Assembly (NCBI GenBank): GCA_036788295.1
Contig: DAIQNR010000006.1
Location: 60,897-124,896 of the forward strand
Source of the DNA: JAHQVK01 sp036788295
GTDB lineage: Bacteria; Myxococcota; Kuafuiibacteriia; Kuafuiibacteriales; Kuafuiibacteriaceae
Direction of reading: 5' to 3'
DNA: 64,000 bases
The translations under genes were made by a program, and so were the position numbers. This document shows positions 41,710 to 50,099 of this stretch, piece after piece. How positions within the stretch are numbered: the stretch's first letter is position 1; the number at the start of each line of letters is the position of its first letter. The notes below the pieces were generated by a model. The model ran no database searches. It was not told the DNA's origin and saw only the letters and a program-made list of their open reading frames with translations.

Positions 41710-42694
41710 GAAACCCACGCACGCCCACGGCCGTGGACACGAGCGGGATCCCGGCAGCGAGGGCCTCGACGACCTTCAAGGACGAGCCCGCGCCGTGGCT
41801 CAAGGGGTTTGCGAAGACGCGCGCCCGGCGAAGGTATGGCTCCACCGACGGTATGGTTCCCGTGACTTCGACGCGAGGTCCCCGGAGCGCCGCGACCCGA
41901 GCAGGTGGGTTTGCCCCACAGAGGACGAGCGTGGCCTGGGGCGCTCGTGCCCACACTTGGGGCATGATCCGTTCAACGAGACGATGGGCCGCCGCCTGGT
42001 TCGGAGAATGGTCCATTCGGCCCACGAACAGGACCTCCGCGCCCCGTCGCGCCGACGGCAGCACGAGCGGGACGCGCTCGATCGCGACGCCATTTGGGAT
42101 CACGTCTGGGCGCTCGGGTGAAAACGCCGCGATGTGGTCCGCGTCGGCCTCCGTCACGCAGACGATCCGGCTCGCCGCCCGCCACGCCTTCTGCTCGAAG
42201 GCGCGCATGGTCGCCACCGCCCATCGTCCCAGGGCGCCCACCGGTCCGCGAGCCTCGATCGACCCCGCCAGGAAGTCGCTCTCGACGTTGTGCTCATCGA
42301 GGAGCCAGGGGAGATCGGCTCCGAGAGCGGCCCGCGCGCCGTAGACATGCTCGACCCACACGAGGTCGAAACGGCGAGCACGGTGGGCCTCGGCGAAGGC
42401 GCGGAGGTTCGAGCGGGGGGTCCCCCGCGCCGCTCGGGTCGGCAGCCCCGGTTCGGGCAGGAAAAGATGGGGGTAGGGTGCCACCCGGTGCCAAGCGTAC
42501 GTGGCAAGCAGCGGGTCGATTTCTGGGTTTCGCCGCTCCTTCCCGGAGGCCATCGTGAAAAGATGTAGCTCGGCCCGCTCGGCCACCCGCCGCGACAGTT
42601 CGAACATCCTCATCCTACCCCCGCTCGTCGGTGGGACCGGGAGGTAGGGGCAGAACAGCGCGATCCGGAGCACGGAAGCCTGGTCCCACGCCAT
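41519..42694 (-). CDS. Family 4 glycosyltransferase (GT-B)
   Basis: 391 residues from ATG at 42694; a GTG seven codons later is possible, and neither has a good ribosome site. A glycogen-synthase-like GT-B fold: N-terminal IALFCPYLPVPPTSGGRMRM, acceptor-side WLLDEHNVESDF, VIPNGVA at the domain border, VLFVGRMDHSPNQAA opening the C-domain, and the donor-binding GAGSSLKVVEALAAGIPLVS with the conserved Glu. This resembles TIGR03087-type sugar transferases of polysaccharide clusters. It adds one sugar to a lipid-linked or polymer acceptor on the cytosolic face; the sugar is unknown. It is divergent from the next glycosyltransferase. Its 3' end is duplicated at 39652-39844. Confidence 0.88.
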   Translation of the reverse strand: MAWDQASVLRIALFCPYLPVPPTSGGRMRMFELSRRVAERAELHLFTMASGKERRNPEIDPLLATYAWHRVAPYPHLFLPEPGLPTRAARGTPRSNLRAFAEAHRARRFDLVWVEHVYGARAALGADLPWLLDEHNVESDFLAGSIEARGPVGALGRWAVATMRAFEQKAWRAASRIVCVTEADADHIAAFSPERPDVIPNGVAIERVPLVLPSARRGAEVLFVGRMDHSPNQAAAHRLVERIMPQVWARAPQATLVLCGANPPARVAALRGPRVEVTGTIPSVEPYLRRARVFANPLSHGAGSSLKVVEALAAGIPLVSTAVGVRGFPLEDGVHYRRAETDACFAARLLEGLRGDTPDSQAASGREVAEAHAWSRLTARFWSRLEETASR

Positions 42695-42778
42695 GCGCGT
42701 CGGGTCACGTCGCTTCTCGGCCGCCGTCGAGACGCGAATCGCCCCGTCGGGTCGGCGCCGTGCTAGACGGTCGGGCCC

Positions 42779-43690
42779 GTGATCCCCCTCGTCGGGCATT
42801 TCGTTTGGATCGGGCCCCGGCTCGGCTTCGAGCACGTCCTCGCCGTCCGGTCGGCGGCTGCCCGGGGGGGGCTGGACCGGCTGGTGCTGCACCACGCCGA
42901 CGCGCTCGACGCCGGGCCCGAGCTCGAGGCCATCCTCGCCGTCGAGACGCTCGAGCTTCGACGATTCGACCCCGAGACCCTCTTGCGAAAGCCCCTGATT
43001 GGGCTCTACCTCCGACTCGAGTCGGCTGCGGCTCGCGCCGACCTGGTCCGCGTCGCGATCTTGGCCGAGGAGGGCGGGGTGTACCTCGACGCGGACACGC
43101 TGACCGTGGCGAGTCTCGCCCCTCTGTGCGCCGGCGGCGGCGCGTTTGCGGGAGAGGAGCACATCATCTTTCCGGCCTCCGTCCGGGACAGCCGAAGCCC
43201 CGTCCGCTGGTCCCGAGCAATCGCGCAGGTTGGGCTGCGGACCGCGTGCCGCCTCGCGCCGGGGGGCTGGCGGGCGTTCCGGAGGGTCGAAGGCTGGTAT
43301 CCTCGCGCGATGAACAACGCGGTCCTTGCTGGGGAGCCGGGACATCCCGTCCTCGACGCGCTGCTCGAGGCGATGGCCGGCCGGGCGGAGAAGTCGCGGC
43401 TGTCTCCCTACGCGCTCGGGCCGCACCTCCTACAGTCTGGCGCCGCGCGCCTCGAGTCGATGGGGCTCGTCGTTCATCCTCCGCCTGTGTTCTATCCACT
43501 GGGCCCCCGGGTCGCGGAGCACTGGTTTCGGCCGGGCACGGCGCGCCACGTCGACCGGATGCTGGCCCCCGAGACCAGGGTGATTCATTGGTATGCGTCC
43601 AACCGGCTCACGGGGCCCATGAGCGCCGCGTGGGTTCGGGAGCGGGCCGAAGACCTCGCGTTCTGTCGGCTCGCGCGGCCTTTCGTCTGA
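42779..43690 (+). CDS. GT32-type (Gly-transf_sug, DxD) glycosyltransferase
   Basis: 303 residues from GTG at 42779. IPLVGHFVWIG at the N-terminus and AARADLVRVAILAEEGGVYLDADT (residues ~84-107), with its D-A-D metal site, are the signatures of the Och1/GT32 family. A later MNNAVLAGEPGHPVLDALLEAM block is the family's second conserved region, and WYASNRL near the end matches the HxW-like closing motif. It should transfer a sugar from a nucleotide donor with a metal ion. It starts the plus-strand half of the glycan cluster, 84 bp from the divergent family 4 enzyme. Confidence 0.85.
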   Translation: MIPLVGHFVWIGPRLGFEHVLAVRSAAARGGLDRLVLHHADALDAGPELEAILAVETLELRRFDPETLLRKPLIGLYLRLESAAARADLVRVAILAEEGGVYLDADTLTVASLAPLCAGGGAFAGEEHIIFPASVRDSRSPVRWSRAIAQVGLRTACRLAPGGWRAFRRVEGWYPRAMNNAVLAGEPGHPVLDALLEAMAGRAEKSRLSPYALGPHLLQSGAARLESMGLVVHPPPVFYPLGPRVAEHWFRPGTARHVDRMLAPETRVIHWYASNRLTGPMSAAWVRERAEDLAFCRLARPFV

Positions 43691-43744
43691 GAGCGCAGGT
43701 CGGCACCCCCCGGAAAGATCGTGCTACGAGGAGCGCCAAAAAGC

Positions 43745-44803
43745 ATGTCCATCACCCTCGACGTCCTATCCCGGCCCGCGTTCAAGAACCGGCCGCTCAA
43801 CCCCTACAACGCCCGCATCAACGAGCAGCTCGGAGGCTTTGGCGTGCGGGTCTTCGAGTATCGACCCCACCGGCCCCTCATCGAGCACTACGACGTGCTC
43901 CACGTGCATTGGCCCGAGACGACGTTCAACCACGACGTGCTCTCGGCGGCGGCGACGACAGAGTCGCTTCTCCTCGCGATGCGGGTGGCCCGGGCGAAGG
44001 GGACGAAGACCGTCTGGACGGCGCACAATCTCTATGCTCAGGAGCACCGCTACCCGAAGTGGGAGGCCCACTTCTGGCGGCGATACATTCCCCAGGTCGA
44101 TGGGGTCATCGCACTGACCGAGGACGGTCTCGAGCGCACACGAGAGACCTTCCCCGGCCTCGACACGCGGCCCGGGTGGGTGCTGCCTCACCCTCACTAC
44201 CGCGGCGCCTACCCAGACACGATCTCCGACGAGGAGGCGCGGGCTCGCCTCTCGCTGCCTCCGAACGCCGAGGTCCTCGTCTTCTTCGGGCAGATCCTCG
44301 ACTACAAGAACGTTCCCGCGCTCGTTCGCGCGTTTCGAACGATGTCCGGGGGCCCAAAGCCCCGCCACCTCGTGGTGGCAGGACGCCCACGGAGCCGCGA
44401 GCTCGAGCTCGCCGTCCGTCACGCCGCTCGGGGTGCGGATCGTGTGCATCTGCACCTGCGCTACGTCCCGGATTCGGACGTGCAGATGTTCCTGCGCGCC
44501 GCGGACCTCGTGGTGCTCCCGTACAAGGAGATCCTCAACTCGGGGAGCGCCGTGCTGGGGCTGTCGTTCGACAGGAGGGTCTGCATGCCCTGCACCGGGG
44601 CGGCCCCTTCGCTTCGCTCCGTGGTGGGAGAGCGCTGGATGCATCTGTACGACGAGCTGGGCCCCGAGTCCTTGGCTGCGGCGCTCGAGGGCGTAGGCGA
44701 TCTGCCGCGGCGCACCGATGGGGCGCATCTCGGCGGCATCTCGCCGATGGCGATAGCCGAGAGCACCGCCGCGATCTACCGGGAGCTGCTCGGCTCGAGA
44801 TGA
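43745..44803 (+). CDS. GT-B glycosyltransferase (GT4-like), beta-1,4-glucosyl/GumK-like outline
   Basis: 352 residues from ATG at 43745 with GAGGAG ten bases upstream; a GTG 24 bases earlier is weaker. The N-domain has DVLHVHWPETTF and TVWTAHNLYAQEH, and the C-domain begins LVFFGQILDYKNVPALVRAF. It then runs through LHLRYVPDSDVQMFLRAADLVVLPYKEILNSGSAVL, the region that binds the nucleotide sugar in GT4 enzymes (here Y-K-E in place of the usual E-x7-E). The short 'HVHWPE' opening is common in exopolysaccharide glycosyltransferases. The sugar is unknown. Next gene 129 bp downstream. Confidence 0.82.
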   Translation: MSITLDVLSRPAFKNRPLNPYNARINEQLGGFGVRVFEYRPHRPLIEHYDVLHVHWPETTFNHDVLSAAATTESLLLAMRVARAKGTKTVWTAHNLYAQEHRYPKWEAHFWRRYIPQVDGVIALTEDGLERTRETFPGLDTRPGWVLPHPHYRGAYPDTISDEEARARLSLPPNAEVLVFFGQILDYKNVPALVRAFRTMSGGPKPRHLVVAGRPRSRELELAVRHAARGADRVHLHLRYVPDSDVQMFLRAADLVVLPYKEILNSGSAVLGLSFDRRVCMPCTGAAPSLRSVVGERWMHLYDELGPESLAAALEGVGDLPRRTDGAHLGGISPMAIAESTAAIYRELLGSR

Positions 44804-44932
44804 CCGGCGTTTCGACGAGGCAGGCCAGGCGATGGCCGCCATCCGCCTGCGCAGTCCACCGTTCGCCAAGACGCACCTCGGCATGCGCGGACCCGCTCGA
44901 CAACCTCGCCCGAGCGTGCCATCCCCGGCCCC

Positions 44933-45559
44933 GTGCTCGGGTGGCTGAAACGCATCTGGCGCACGGCCCCGCCAGAACGGCACCTCGAGTTCCCGGAGTC
45001 GGCGATCGCGCACCGTCTCCTCGACGGGAAGAAGGGGATCGAGATCGGCGCGTCGGCGCACAACCCGTTTGGAATCCCAGGGACGATCTACGTAGACTTC
45101 ACCGACTCCACCGAGACTTCGTTCAAGAAGTCGGAACTCGAGCTCGTCCAGCGGACGCAGCGGGTGGACGTGGTAGCCCTCGCTTGGTCGCTCCCTTTCG
45201 AGTCCGAGAGCCTCGATTTCGTGCTGAGCTCGCACGTCATCGAGCACTGCTTCGACATCATCGGCACGGTCGAGGAGTGGTTCCGGGTGCTCCGGCCCGG
45301 CGGGCTGGTGTTCATGGTCGTCCCCCACATGGACCGAACCTTCGACAAGGACGAGGCTCCCACCCCCGTGAGCGAGCTCGTCGAACGGCACCAGGGACTG
45401 CGCGAGCCGACTCGGCCCCCGACCGAGCACCACTCGTTCTTCCGGACCGAAGACTTCCTCGCGCTGTGCGAGGACCAGCGATGGTCGATCGTCGAGCACC
45501 ACGACGTGGACGACAAAGTGGGCAATGGGTTCATCGTGGTCCTCCGACGAGAGGGATGA
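44933..45559 (+). CDS. SAM-dependent methyltransferase (class I) of the glycan cluster
   Basis: 208 residues from GTG at 44933. Motif I is GIEIGASAHNPFG, a degenerate form of E-x-G-x-G-x-G. Motif II/III is DVVALAWSLPFESESLDFVLSSHVIEH (the Asp/Leu-Pro-Phe pair and the His of SxxVxEH are typical of Methyltransf_11). Then VLRPGGLVFMVVPH. No signal peptide. In such clusters these enzymes O-methylate or cap sugars, or modify the lipid carrier; the acceptor is not predictable. It ends three bases before the flippase start, hence co-transcribed. Confidence 0.82.
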   Translation: MLGWLKRIWRTAPPERHLEFPESAIAHRLLDGKKGIEIGASAHNPFGIPGTIYVDFTDSTETSFKKSELELVQRTQRVDVVALAWSLPFESESLDFVLSSHVIEHCFDIIGTVEEWFRVLRPGGLVFMVVPHMDRTFDKDEAPTPVSELVERHQGLREPTRPPTEHHSFFRTEDFLALCEDQRWSIVEHHDVDDKVGNGFIVVLRREG

Positions 45560-45562
45560 AGG

Positions 45563-47074
45563 TTGCCGGACGAGGCAGACGATGTACGCCGGCGCGGGCG
45601 CACGGGGATGGTCATTCTCGGGGCGCGCTCGGTCCTCAAGGAGGTCGCCGTCGCCGCTGGGAGCCTCGCGCTCGCTCGGCTGCTGGCCCCTGCAGACTTC
45701 GGGGTCTTCGCGATCGTCACCTTCGTCCTCACCCTGTTCCGGAGCGTCGGCGAGGTGGGTTTTGGCGCGGTGTTCATCCAGCGAGCCGAGCCCCCTACCC
45801 GGCGTGAGCTGAGCACTGTCTTCTGGTTTCAGCTCGGGCTGTCGCTGCTGCTGTTTGCGCTCGTCGTGCTCCTCTCCGAAGTCGTCTTCGAGGTCTGGCC
45901 GGAGCTTCCGCCGGACGCCCCCAGCCTCCTCCGAACGCTCGCGGTGTCGCTCGTCCTGGTGGTCCTCGGCGCCATTCCGGGGACACTGCTCGAGCGTGAG
46001 CTCCGCTACTTCCCCATCAGCGTCGTCGAGTTGGTCGGCTCGGTGACTTTCTATGGGACGGCGGTCGGGCTCGCGGCGGCCGGGCTCGGGACCCGCGCCT
46101 TCGTCCTTGCCGCGCTCGCTCAGAGCGTGACCTCGCTCATCGCGCTGTTCATGGCCCGGCCCTGGCTTCCGAGCTTCGTGTTCGATGTCGCAGCGCTGCG
46201 GAGGGTGCTTCCGTTCGGCCTGGTCTTTCAGGGAAAGCACTTCGTCGCCGTGCTCAACGACGCGGTCACCCCGGGTCTTGCCGGGGGCGTGCTCGGGCAG
46301 GCGGCGCTCGGCCTCAACAACTTCGCCCGGGGGACGGCGCTCATGCCGCTTCACGTCGTGGCGGTCATGGGCCGGGTGTCGTTCCCGTTGTTCAGCCGCC
46401 TCGCGAGCGACCGCCGGGCCCTCGCCGAAGAGCTCGACTTCATCTTCCGGCTCTGCGGCACCGCGAGCGTCGGGTTTTCGGTCTTGCTCGTTGGGCTCGG
46501 GCCGGAGCTGGTGAGCATCGTCTACCACCCGAAGTGGCTTCCCGCGATGCCCGCCCTGTACATCTATTCGCTCGCCTTGAACCTCGGCTTCATGGCCCCG
46601 ATCATGGCCGGCGCGTTCGAGGGCCTCGGACGACCGCAGGTCGTACTGCGCCTCGCCACCGCATGGACGGGTCTGAACTGGTTGATCTTGGTCGCTACGC
46701 TGTCTTTCGTCCCGACCCTCGAGGCCTTCGCGCTCGGCTACGTGGCCCACATGGTCATCGGGAACCTCGTGATGTCGCACCTTCTGAAGCGCGAGGTACC
46801 AGGCATCCACCCCATCGGGACCTGGCTGCGCGCCGCCGCGGTGGGGGTCGCCGTGGTCGTGGCGACCCGCGTGGGGGTCTCGCCCTTCGTCGATGGGTTT
46901 TGGTCGCTGGCCCTGGCGACCACGCTGGTCCTTGGCGGGTGGCTCGGGATCTCGGCGCTCGTCGATCCGGCGCTAAGCCGGTCGCTTCGCAGCTTCATCG
47001 AGCGGATCCGGCGGAGGCGCGCGCCCGTTCAGCGACGTGAATCAGCGGCCGACGTGAATCAGCGGCCGACGTGA
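45563..47074 (+). CDS. Wzx-type lipopolysaccharide/oligosaccharide flippase (MOP superfamily)
   Basis: 503 residues from TTG at 45563, with GAGAGG a few bases upstream. About 12-14 hydrophobic helices are visible, beginning MVILGARSVLKEVAVAAGSLALARLLAPADFGVFA, an arrangement usual in O-antigen flippases. GLVFQGKHFVAVLNDAVTPGLAGGVLG follows in the middle. It would move lipid-linked repeat units to the periplasmic side, where the Wzy-like protein at 35-36.5 kb would use them. The C-terminus carries a basic tail and then a 17-bp tandem repeat that encodes its last residues. Confidence 0.88.
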   Translation: MPDEADDVRRRGRTGMVILGARSVLKEVAVAAGSLALARLLAPADFGVFAIVTFVLTLFRSVGEVGFGAVFIQRAEPPTRRELSTVFWFQLGLSLLLFALVVLLSEVVFEVWPELPPDAPSLLRTLAVSLVLVVLGAIPGTLLERELRYFPISVVELVGSVTFYGTAVGLAAAGLGTRAFVLAALAQSVTSLIALFMARPWLPSFVFDVAALRRVLPFGLVFQGKHFVAVLNDAVTPGLAGGVLGQAALGLNNFARGTALMPLHVVAVMGRVSFPLFSRLASDRRALAEELDFIFRLCGTASVGFSVLLVGLGPELVSIVYHPKWLPAMPALYIYSLALNLGFMAPIMAGAFEGLGRPQVVLRLATAWTGLNWLILVATLSFVPTLEAFALGYVAHMVIGNLVMSHLLKREVPGIHPIGTWLRAAAVGVAVVVATRVGVSPFVDGFWSLALATTLVLGGWLGISALVDPALSRSLRSFIERIRRRRAPVQRRESAADVNQRPT

Positions 47075-47078
47075 ATCA
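47033..47078. repeat. 17-bp tandem repeat, about 2.7 copies
   Basis: cgacgtgaatcagcggc occurs at 47033-47049 and 47050-47066 and partly at 47067-47078. It covers the last codons and stop of the flippase gene and, on the other strand, the stop (47059-47061) and last codons (IHVGR) of the convergent gene. The overlap makes both 3' ends sensitive to copy-number change. Confidence 0.9.
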
Positions 47079-47826
47079 ACTCGACTGGGTAACCTCGGGC
47101 TTTCATCGCCGAAGCGACCCGGGAGCGGCTCACCCGTGCCGGGTTGTCTCGAAAGACCTCCACCTTGACCAGAGGCATCCCGAGCTCGAGCAGCACCAGC
47201 GGATGGAAGAGCGTGGGGTTGTTGAGGGTCCGCCGAAAAATCCGGGTCAGGGTTCTGGGCCGGAACAACAGGCGCTCTCGGTCGATGAAGGTGGCCGGGC
47301 GCAAGCCGTTTTCCTCGAGGAACGTGGTGAACCCGAGCTCGTAGCTCCGGATGAGCTGCCACTTGTTGCGGTACGGGAGCACGCTCGCGAAGAACGCTCG
47401 AAACGCCGGGTGGTCGAGCGCCGTCCGCCGGAGCACCAGAAAGTAGCTCTGGATGTGAAAGGCGTGCTCCCGGCTGGCCGTCATCCCCCAGAAGTCCGCC
47501 TCCCGCTCATCCATCGCCCGGAACGTGTCCGCGAGCGAGCCGACGGGCCCGTAAACGCTGGAGTTGGTGAGAATCAGCTCTTCTACGCCGTCGAGGTCGA
47601 TCCGTTCGAGGGCGTGCTTCCACATCCCGAAGTCGTACCCCCGATTCTCGAGCAGGATCGGCGGGTCGCAGAGTCTCTCGAGCGGCGCGGGGTCGAGGTC
47701 AGGGGCGGTCGAGAGGAAGACGACCCGGTCCGCGATGGTCCGAAGGCCCTCGACGTAGTGCCGGATGTATGGCTTGACCTCGCCGTCGGCATCATAGTGA
47801 GCCATCAGCGCCAACCGAGACGTCAC
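47059..47826 (-). CDS. RgpF-like rhamnan/polysaccharide synthesis protein
   Basis: 255 residues if started at GTG 47826, or 267 from TTG at 47862; neither has a good ribosome site. The protein has ALMAHYDADGEVKPYIRHYVEGL, RVVFLSTAPDLDP, LLENRGYDFGMWKHAL and LILTNSSVYGPVG. These are the family pattern of RgpF (PF05045), described in streptococcal rhamnose-glucose polysaccharide synthesis. It contains no TM helix. It lies inside the cluster but in the opposite orientation, convergent with the flippase and divergent from the GT2 gene. The 3' end lies within the 17-bp repeats. Confidence 0.8.
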   Translation of the reverse strand: MTSRLALMAHYDADGEVKPYIRHYVEGLRTIADRVVFLSTAPDLDPAPLERLCDPPILLENRGYDFGMWKHALERIDLDGVEELILTNSSVYGPVGSLADTFRAMDEREADFWGMTASREHAFHIQSYFLVLRRTALDHPAFRAFFASVLPYRNKWQLIRSYELGFTTFLEENGLRPATFIDRERLLFRPRTLTRIFRRTLNNPTLFHPLVLLELGMPLVKVEVFRDNPARVSRSRVASAMKARGYPVELIHVGR

Positions 47827-47888
47827 GGCGCGGGTGGTACGAGCTTGGGCGCGCGCCGACAACCGTCCGGTTCGAAAAGAGCGCCTCG

Positions 47889-49283
47889 ATGAGCATAGAC
47901 GTCTCGGACATCCTCCAGGAGCTCGCGGATCGCCCCCTGTCTGCCCTGTTGTGCCTGCCGCCGAGGCTGCTTCGCCTAGCGCGCGGGCCTCGGGCGCCCC
48001 GCGTTCCGCCCCTCCCCGACCCGCTGTCCGAGTTCTCGCTCGCGCTCCCCACCCCTCCGGAGACTCCGGACGTCAGCGTGGTCATACCCGTCTACGGGCA
48101 GGCGGCGGTGACCCTGCACTGCCTGCGGTCCATCGCGAAGGCGCGCGTGGGGCGGTCGCTCGAGGTCATCGTGGTGGACGACCGCTCACCCGACGTCACC
48201 CCGCAGCTGCTCGAGCGCGTCTCGGGGATAAGGGTCGCGCGCCCGGAAGAAAACGGAGGCTTCATTCGGGCCTGCCGACGTGGCGGGGACGCGGCTCGGG
48301 GCCGGTTCCTCGTCTTCTTGAACAACGACACCGTCGTGACCGATGGCTGGCTCGATGCGCTCATCTGGACAATCGAGACCTTGCCCGGCGCGGGCATCGT
48401 CGGGGCCCGGCTCCTGTATCCGAACGGACAGGTCCAAGAGGTCGGCGGGATCGTGTTTCGAGACGGCAGCGGGGCCCACTTCCATCGGCGCTCCTTTCCC
48501 TCGGAAGCCTCCGACTTCGCCCGGGAGGTCGATTACGTGAGCGGGGCCTGCCTCGCCCTGCGGACGGAGGACTGGCGAGCCCTGGGGGGCTTCGACGAGC
48601 GGTACCTCCCCGCGTACTACGAGGACACCGACCTCTGCTTTCGGATGCGCGCGCTCGGAAAGAGCGTCTGGGTTCAGCCGGCGGCCGAGATCTTTCATCT
48701 GGAAGGGGCCACGCATGGCCGGGACCTGAACGTGGGGATCAAGCGCCACCAGGTGGACAACCACGAGCGGTTCTTCGAGCGGTGGCAAGAGACCTTGAAG
48801 GACCATCCCGTCCCCGGTCGAACCCAGCGAGAGAGCCCGTTTGCCGGCTCCCGCCGGCGCGGTGAGGAGTGCCTGGTCTTGGGCCTCGGCGGGGATGCGG
48901 ACCTCGCACAGAGTGGCCGACGACCGGTCGAGGTCGCGCTCGCCATCGCCGCCGCCGGCTTTCACCCCGTGTTCTACGCCCCGAGGATGCCGCCTCGGCA
49001 CCGCGCCGACCTCCAGCGGCTCGGGGTCGAGGTCCTCGGCCGCGCGAGCTTCGGGACGCTGCGGGCGCTGCTGCGGGCCCCCCGGTCGGGGCGTCTTCGC
49101 GCCGCGCTGCTCGCGGAGCCTCGGGTCGCGCTCATCGAGCTTGCGAGGCGGCGTCTCCCGCAGGCATCGCTCGTGGGGCTCGAGCCGGTTTCGAGCGAGG
49201 TCCGTCCCCTCCTCGACGCGATCTGCCCCGAGCCCCCGCGCGATCTCGGCCCCATGCTCCGCCGCGGACCTCGGACTTCATGA
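47889..49283 (+). CDS. Family 2 glycosyltransferase with extra C-terminal domain
   Basis: 464 residues from ATG at 47889. The GT-A domain runs from DVSVVIPVYGQAAVTLHCL (about residue 61) through IVVDDRSPD, FLVFLNNDTVVTDGWLDAL (the metal-binding D-x-D is N-N-D) and VSGACLALRTEDWRALGGFDE to YEDTDLCFR, which together define the rhamnosyltransferase/GT2 group. The last ~150 residues (ECLVLGLGGDADLAQSGRRP onward) form an extra alpha/beta region, perhaps a second Rossmann domain. It likely adds a sugar in the glycan pathway. It is the final gene of the cluster; degenerate DNA follows. Confidence 0.87.
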   Translation: MSIDVSDILQELADRPLSALLCLPPRLLRLARGPRAPRVPPLPDPLSEFSLALPTPPETPDVSVVIPVYGQAAVTLHCLRSIAKARVGRSLEVIVVDDRSPDVTPQLLERVSGIRVARPEENGGFIRACRRGGDAARGRFLVFLNNDTVVTDGWLDALIWTIETLPGAGIVGARLLYPNGQVQEVGGIVFRDGSGAHFHRRSFPSEASDFAREVDYVSGACLALRTEDWRALGGFDERYLPAYYEDTDLCFRMRALGKSVWVQPAAEIFHLEGATHGRDLNVGIKRHQVDNHERFFERWQETLKDHPVPGRTQRESPFAGSRRRGEECLVLGLGGDADLAQSGRRPVEVALAIAAAGFHPVFYAPRMPPRHRADLQRLGVEVLGRASFGTLRALLRAPRSGRLRAALLAEPRVALIELARRRLPQASLVGLEPVSSEVRPLLDAICPEPPRDLGPMLRRGPRTS

Positions 49284-49314
49284 AGGCCGCTCGCGCATCG
49301 GGGTAGAGTGCCTG

Positions 49315-49386
49315 GGTGGGCACACGAGGGATCGGGCTCGCGGCGTCGGTTTGGCGCTCGCGCTCGTCGTTTCACCGAGCGACCAG
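49315..49386 (+). repeat. Decayed copy of the start of the gene at the right window edge
   Basis: 72 bp matching 63491-63572 with one mismatch and a 10-bp deletion. In the intact copy it encodes the first ~27 residues of a membrane-anchored protein (GTG start, RGIGLAA, LALALVV). The deletion breaks the frame, so this is a remnant. It stands directly before the intron-like region. Confidence 0.85.
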
Positions 49387-49428
49387 AAGGCGTCGATGAC
49401 CTCCGGCTCGCCGGACGCGGTCGCGGCG

Positions 49429-50099
49429 TGAGGTACCCATGGCCTCGAAAGTTATGAGCTTCCGGTGCTGAGGGCGTTGGAGTGCTCGAAGGCCACAGCG
49501 GCCCCTTCCGCGAGATGGGCGAGGTGGGGACCGTACCGGCAGGGTGTTGGACACGAAGAAGACGACCGGGTAACCCGGGAGACCCTCACGCCTCCTCGAA
49601 TGAAGTCCCGCCGAGCCGAGCGCCGGTGGCCAGACTCCGAGCGCGATGCGTCTGCGGGCGCAGGCATCGCGTGCCCCCGTGTCGGCCCAGAACAGCGCCC
49701 GCATCGAGAGGCCCGGCAAGGGGAACCGAAGCGAGGGCTGACGGGCGTGAGGGAGTCGGAGGGCCGCATACGAGCGATGACGTCGGGGAACGGGGGCGCC
49801 CGGACCCGTCCGAGCGAAGGCGGCCCGTGTTGATGTGAGCTTCAGGAGGGAACCAGGACCAAGGCCTCGAGCTTGGCTGTAATGTCACCGAAACTGCTGA
49901 AGGTAGTGGAAAGAGCGGGAACCGAACCCAAAGGGAGGTTCCATACGCTCGCGCATCTCATCGATGTGCCAGCCCTCGAGCGCGCCTACCGGCGAGCCGG
50001 AAAGGATGCCGCGTTGGGCGTCGATGGCGTGACGAAGGATGCATACAGGGAGATGGCGAATTGGCTCGCCCGTAGAGAGCAGAGGCTCCTCCCGCCGGT
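49429..50099 (+). mobile_element. 3'-truncated group II intron (tentative)
   Basis: About 670 bp between the GT2 gene and the FG-GAP operon. It has structured, non-coding DNA that looks like the 5' ribozyme part of a group II intron. A candidate 5' end (GTGAGG) is at 49428-49433, and GAGTCGGAGGG, CGAGCGATGA and GAGCGAAGG appear at 49750-49820, similar to the internal domains of such introns. The start of a reverse-transcriptase gene follows at 49882. The maturase, domain V and 3' splice site are gone. The intron call rests mainly on the RT fragment; the ribozyme part is judged by eye. Confidence 0.5.
49882..50097 (+). pseudogene. N-terminal remnant of a group II intron reverse transcriptase
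   Basis: From ATG at 49882 about 72 residues match the beginning of group II intron reverse transcriptase/maturases: LLKVVERA, EPKGRFHTLAHLIDVPALER, and KDAALGVDGVTKDAYREM. Intact proteins of this kind run 400-500 residues. Here the sequence is cut at about 50097, directly at the stop codon of the convergent FG-GAP lipoprotein gene; no YADD catalytic core remains. It is non-functional. Confidence 0.8.

Noticed and set aside
42631..45807. A 1058-codon open frame on the plus strand
   Set aside because: Runs across three real genes in another frame and has no recognisable motifs; GC-rich shadow.
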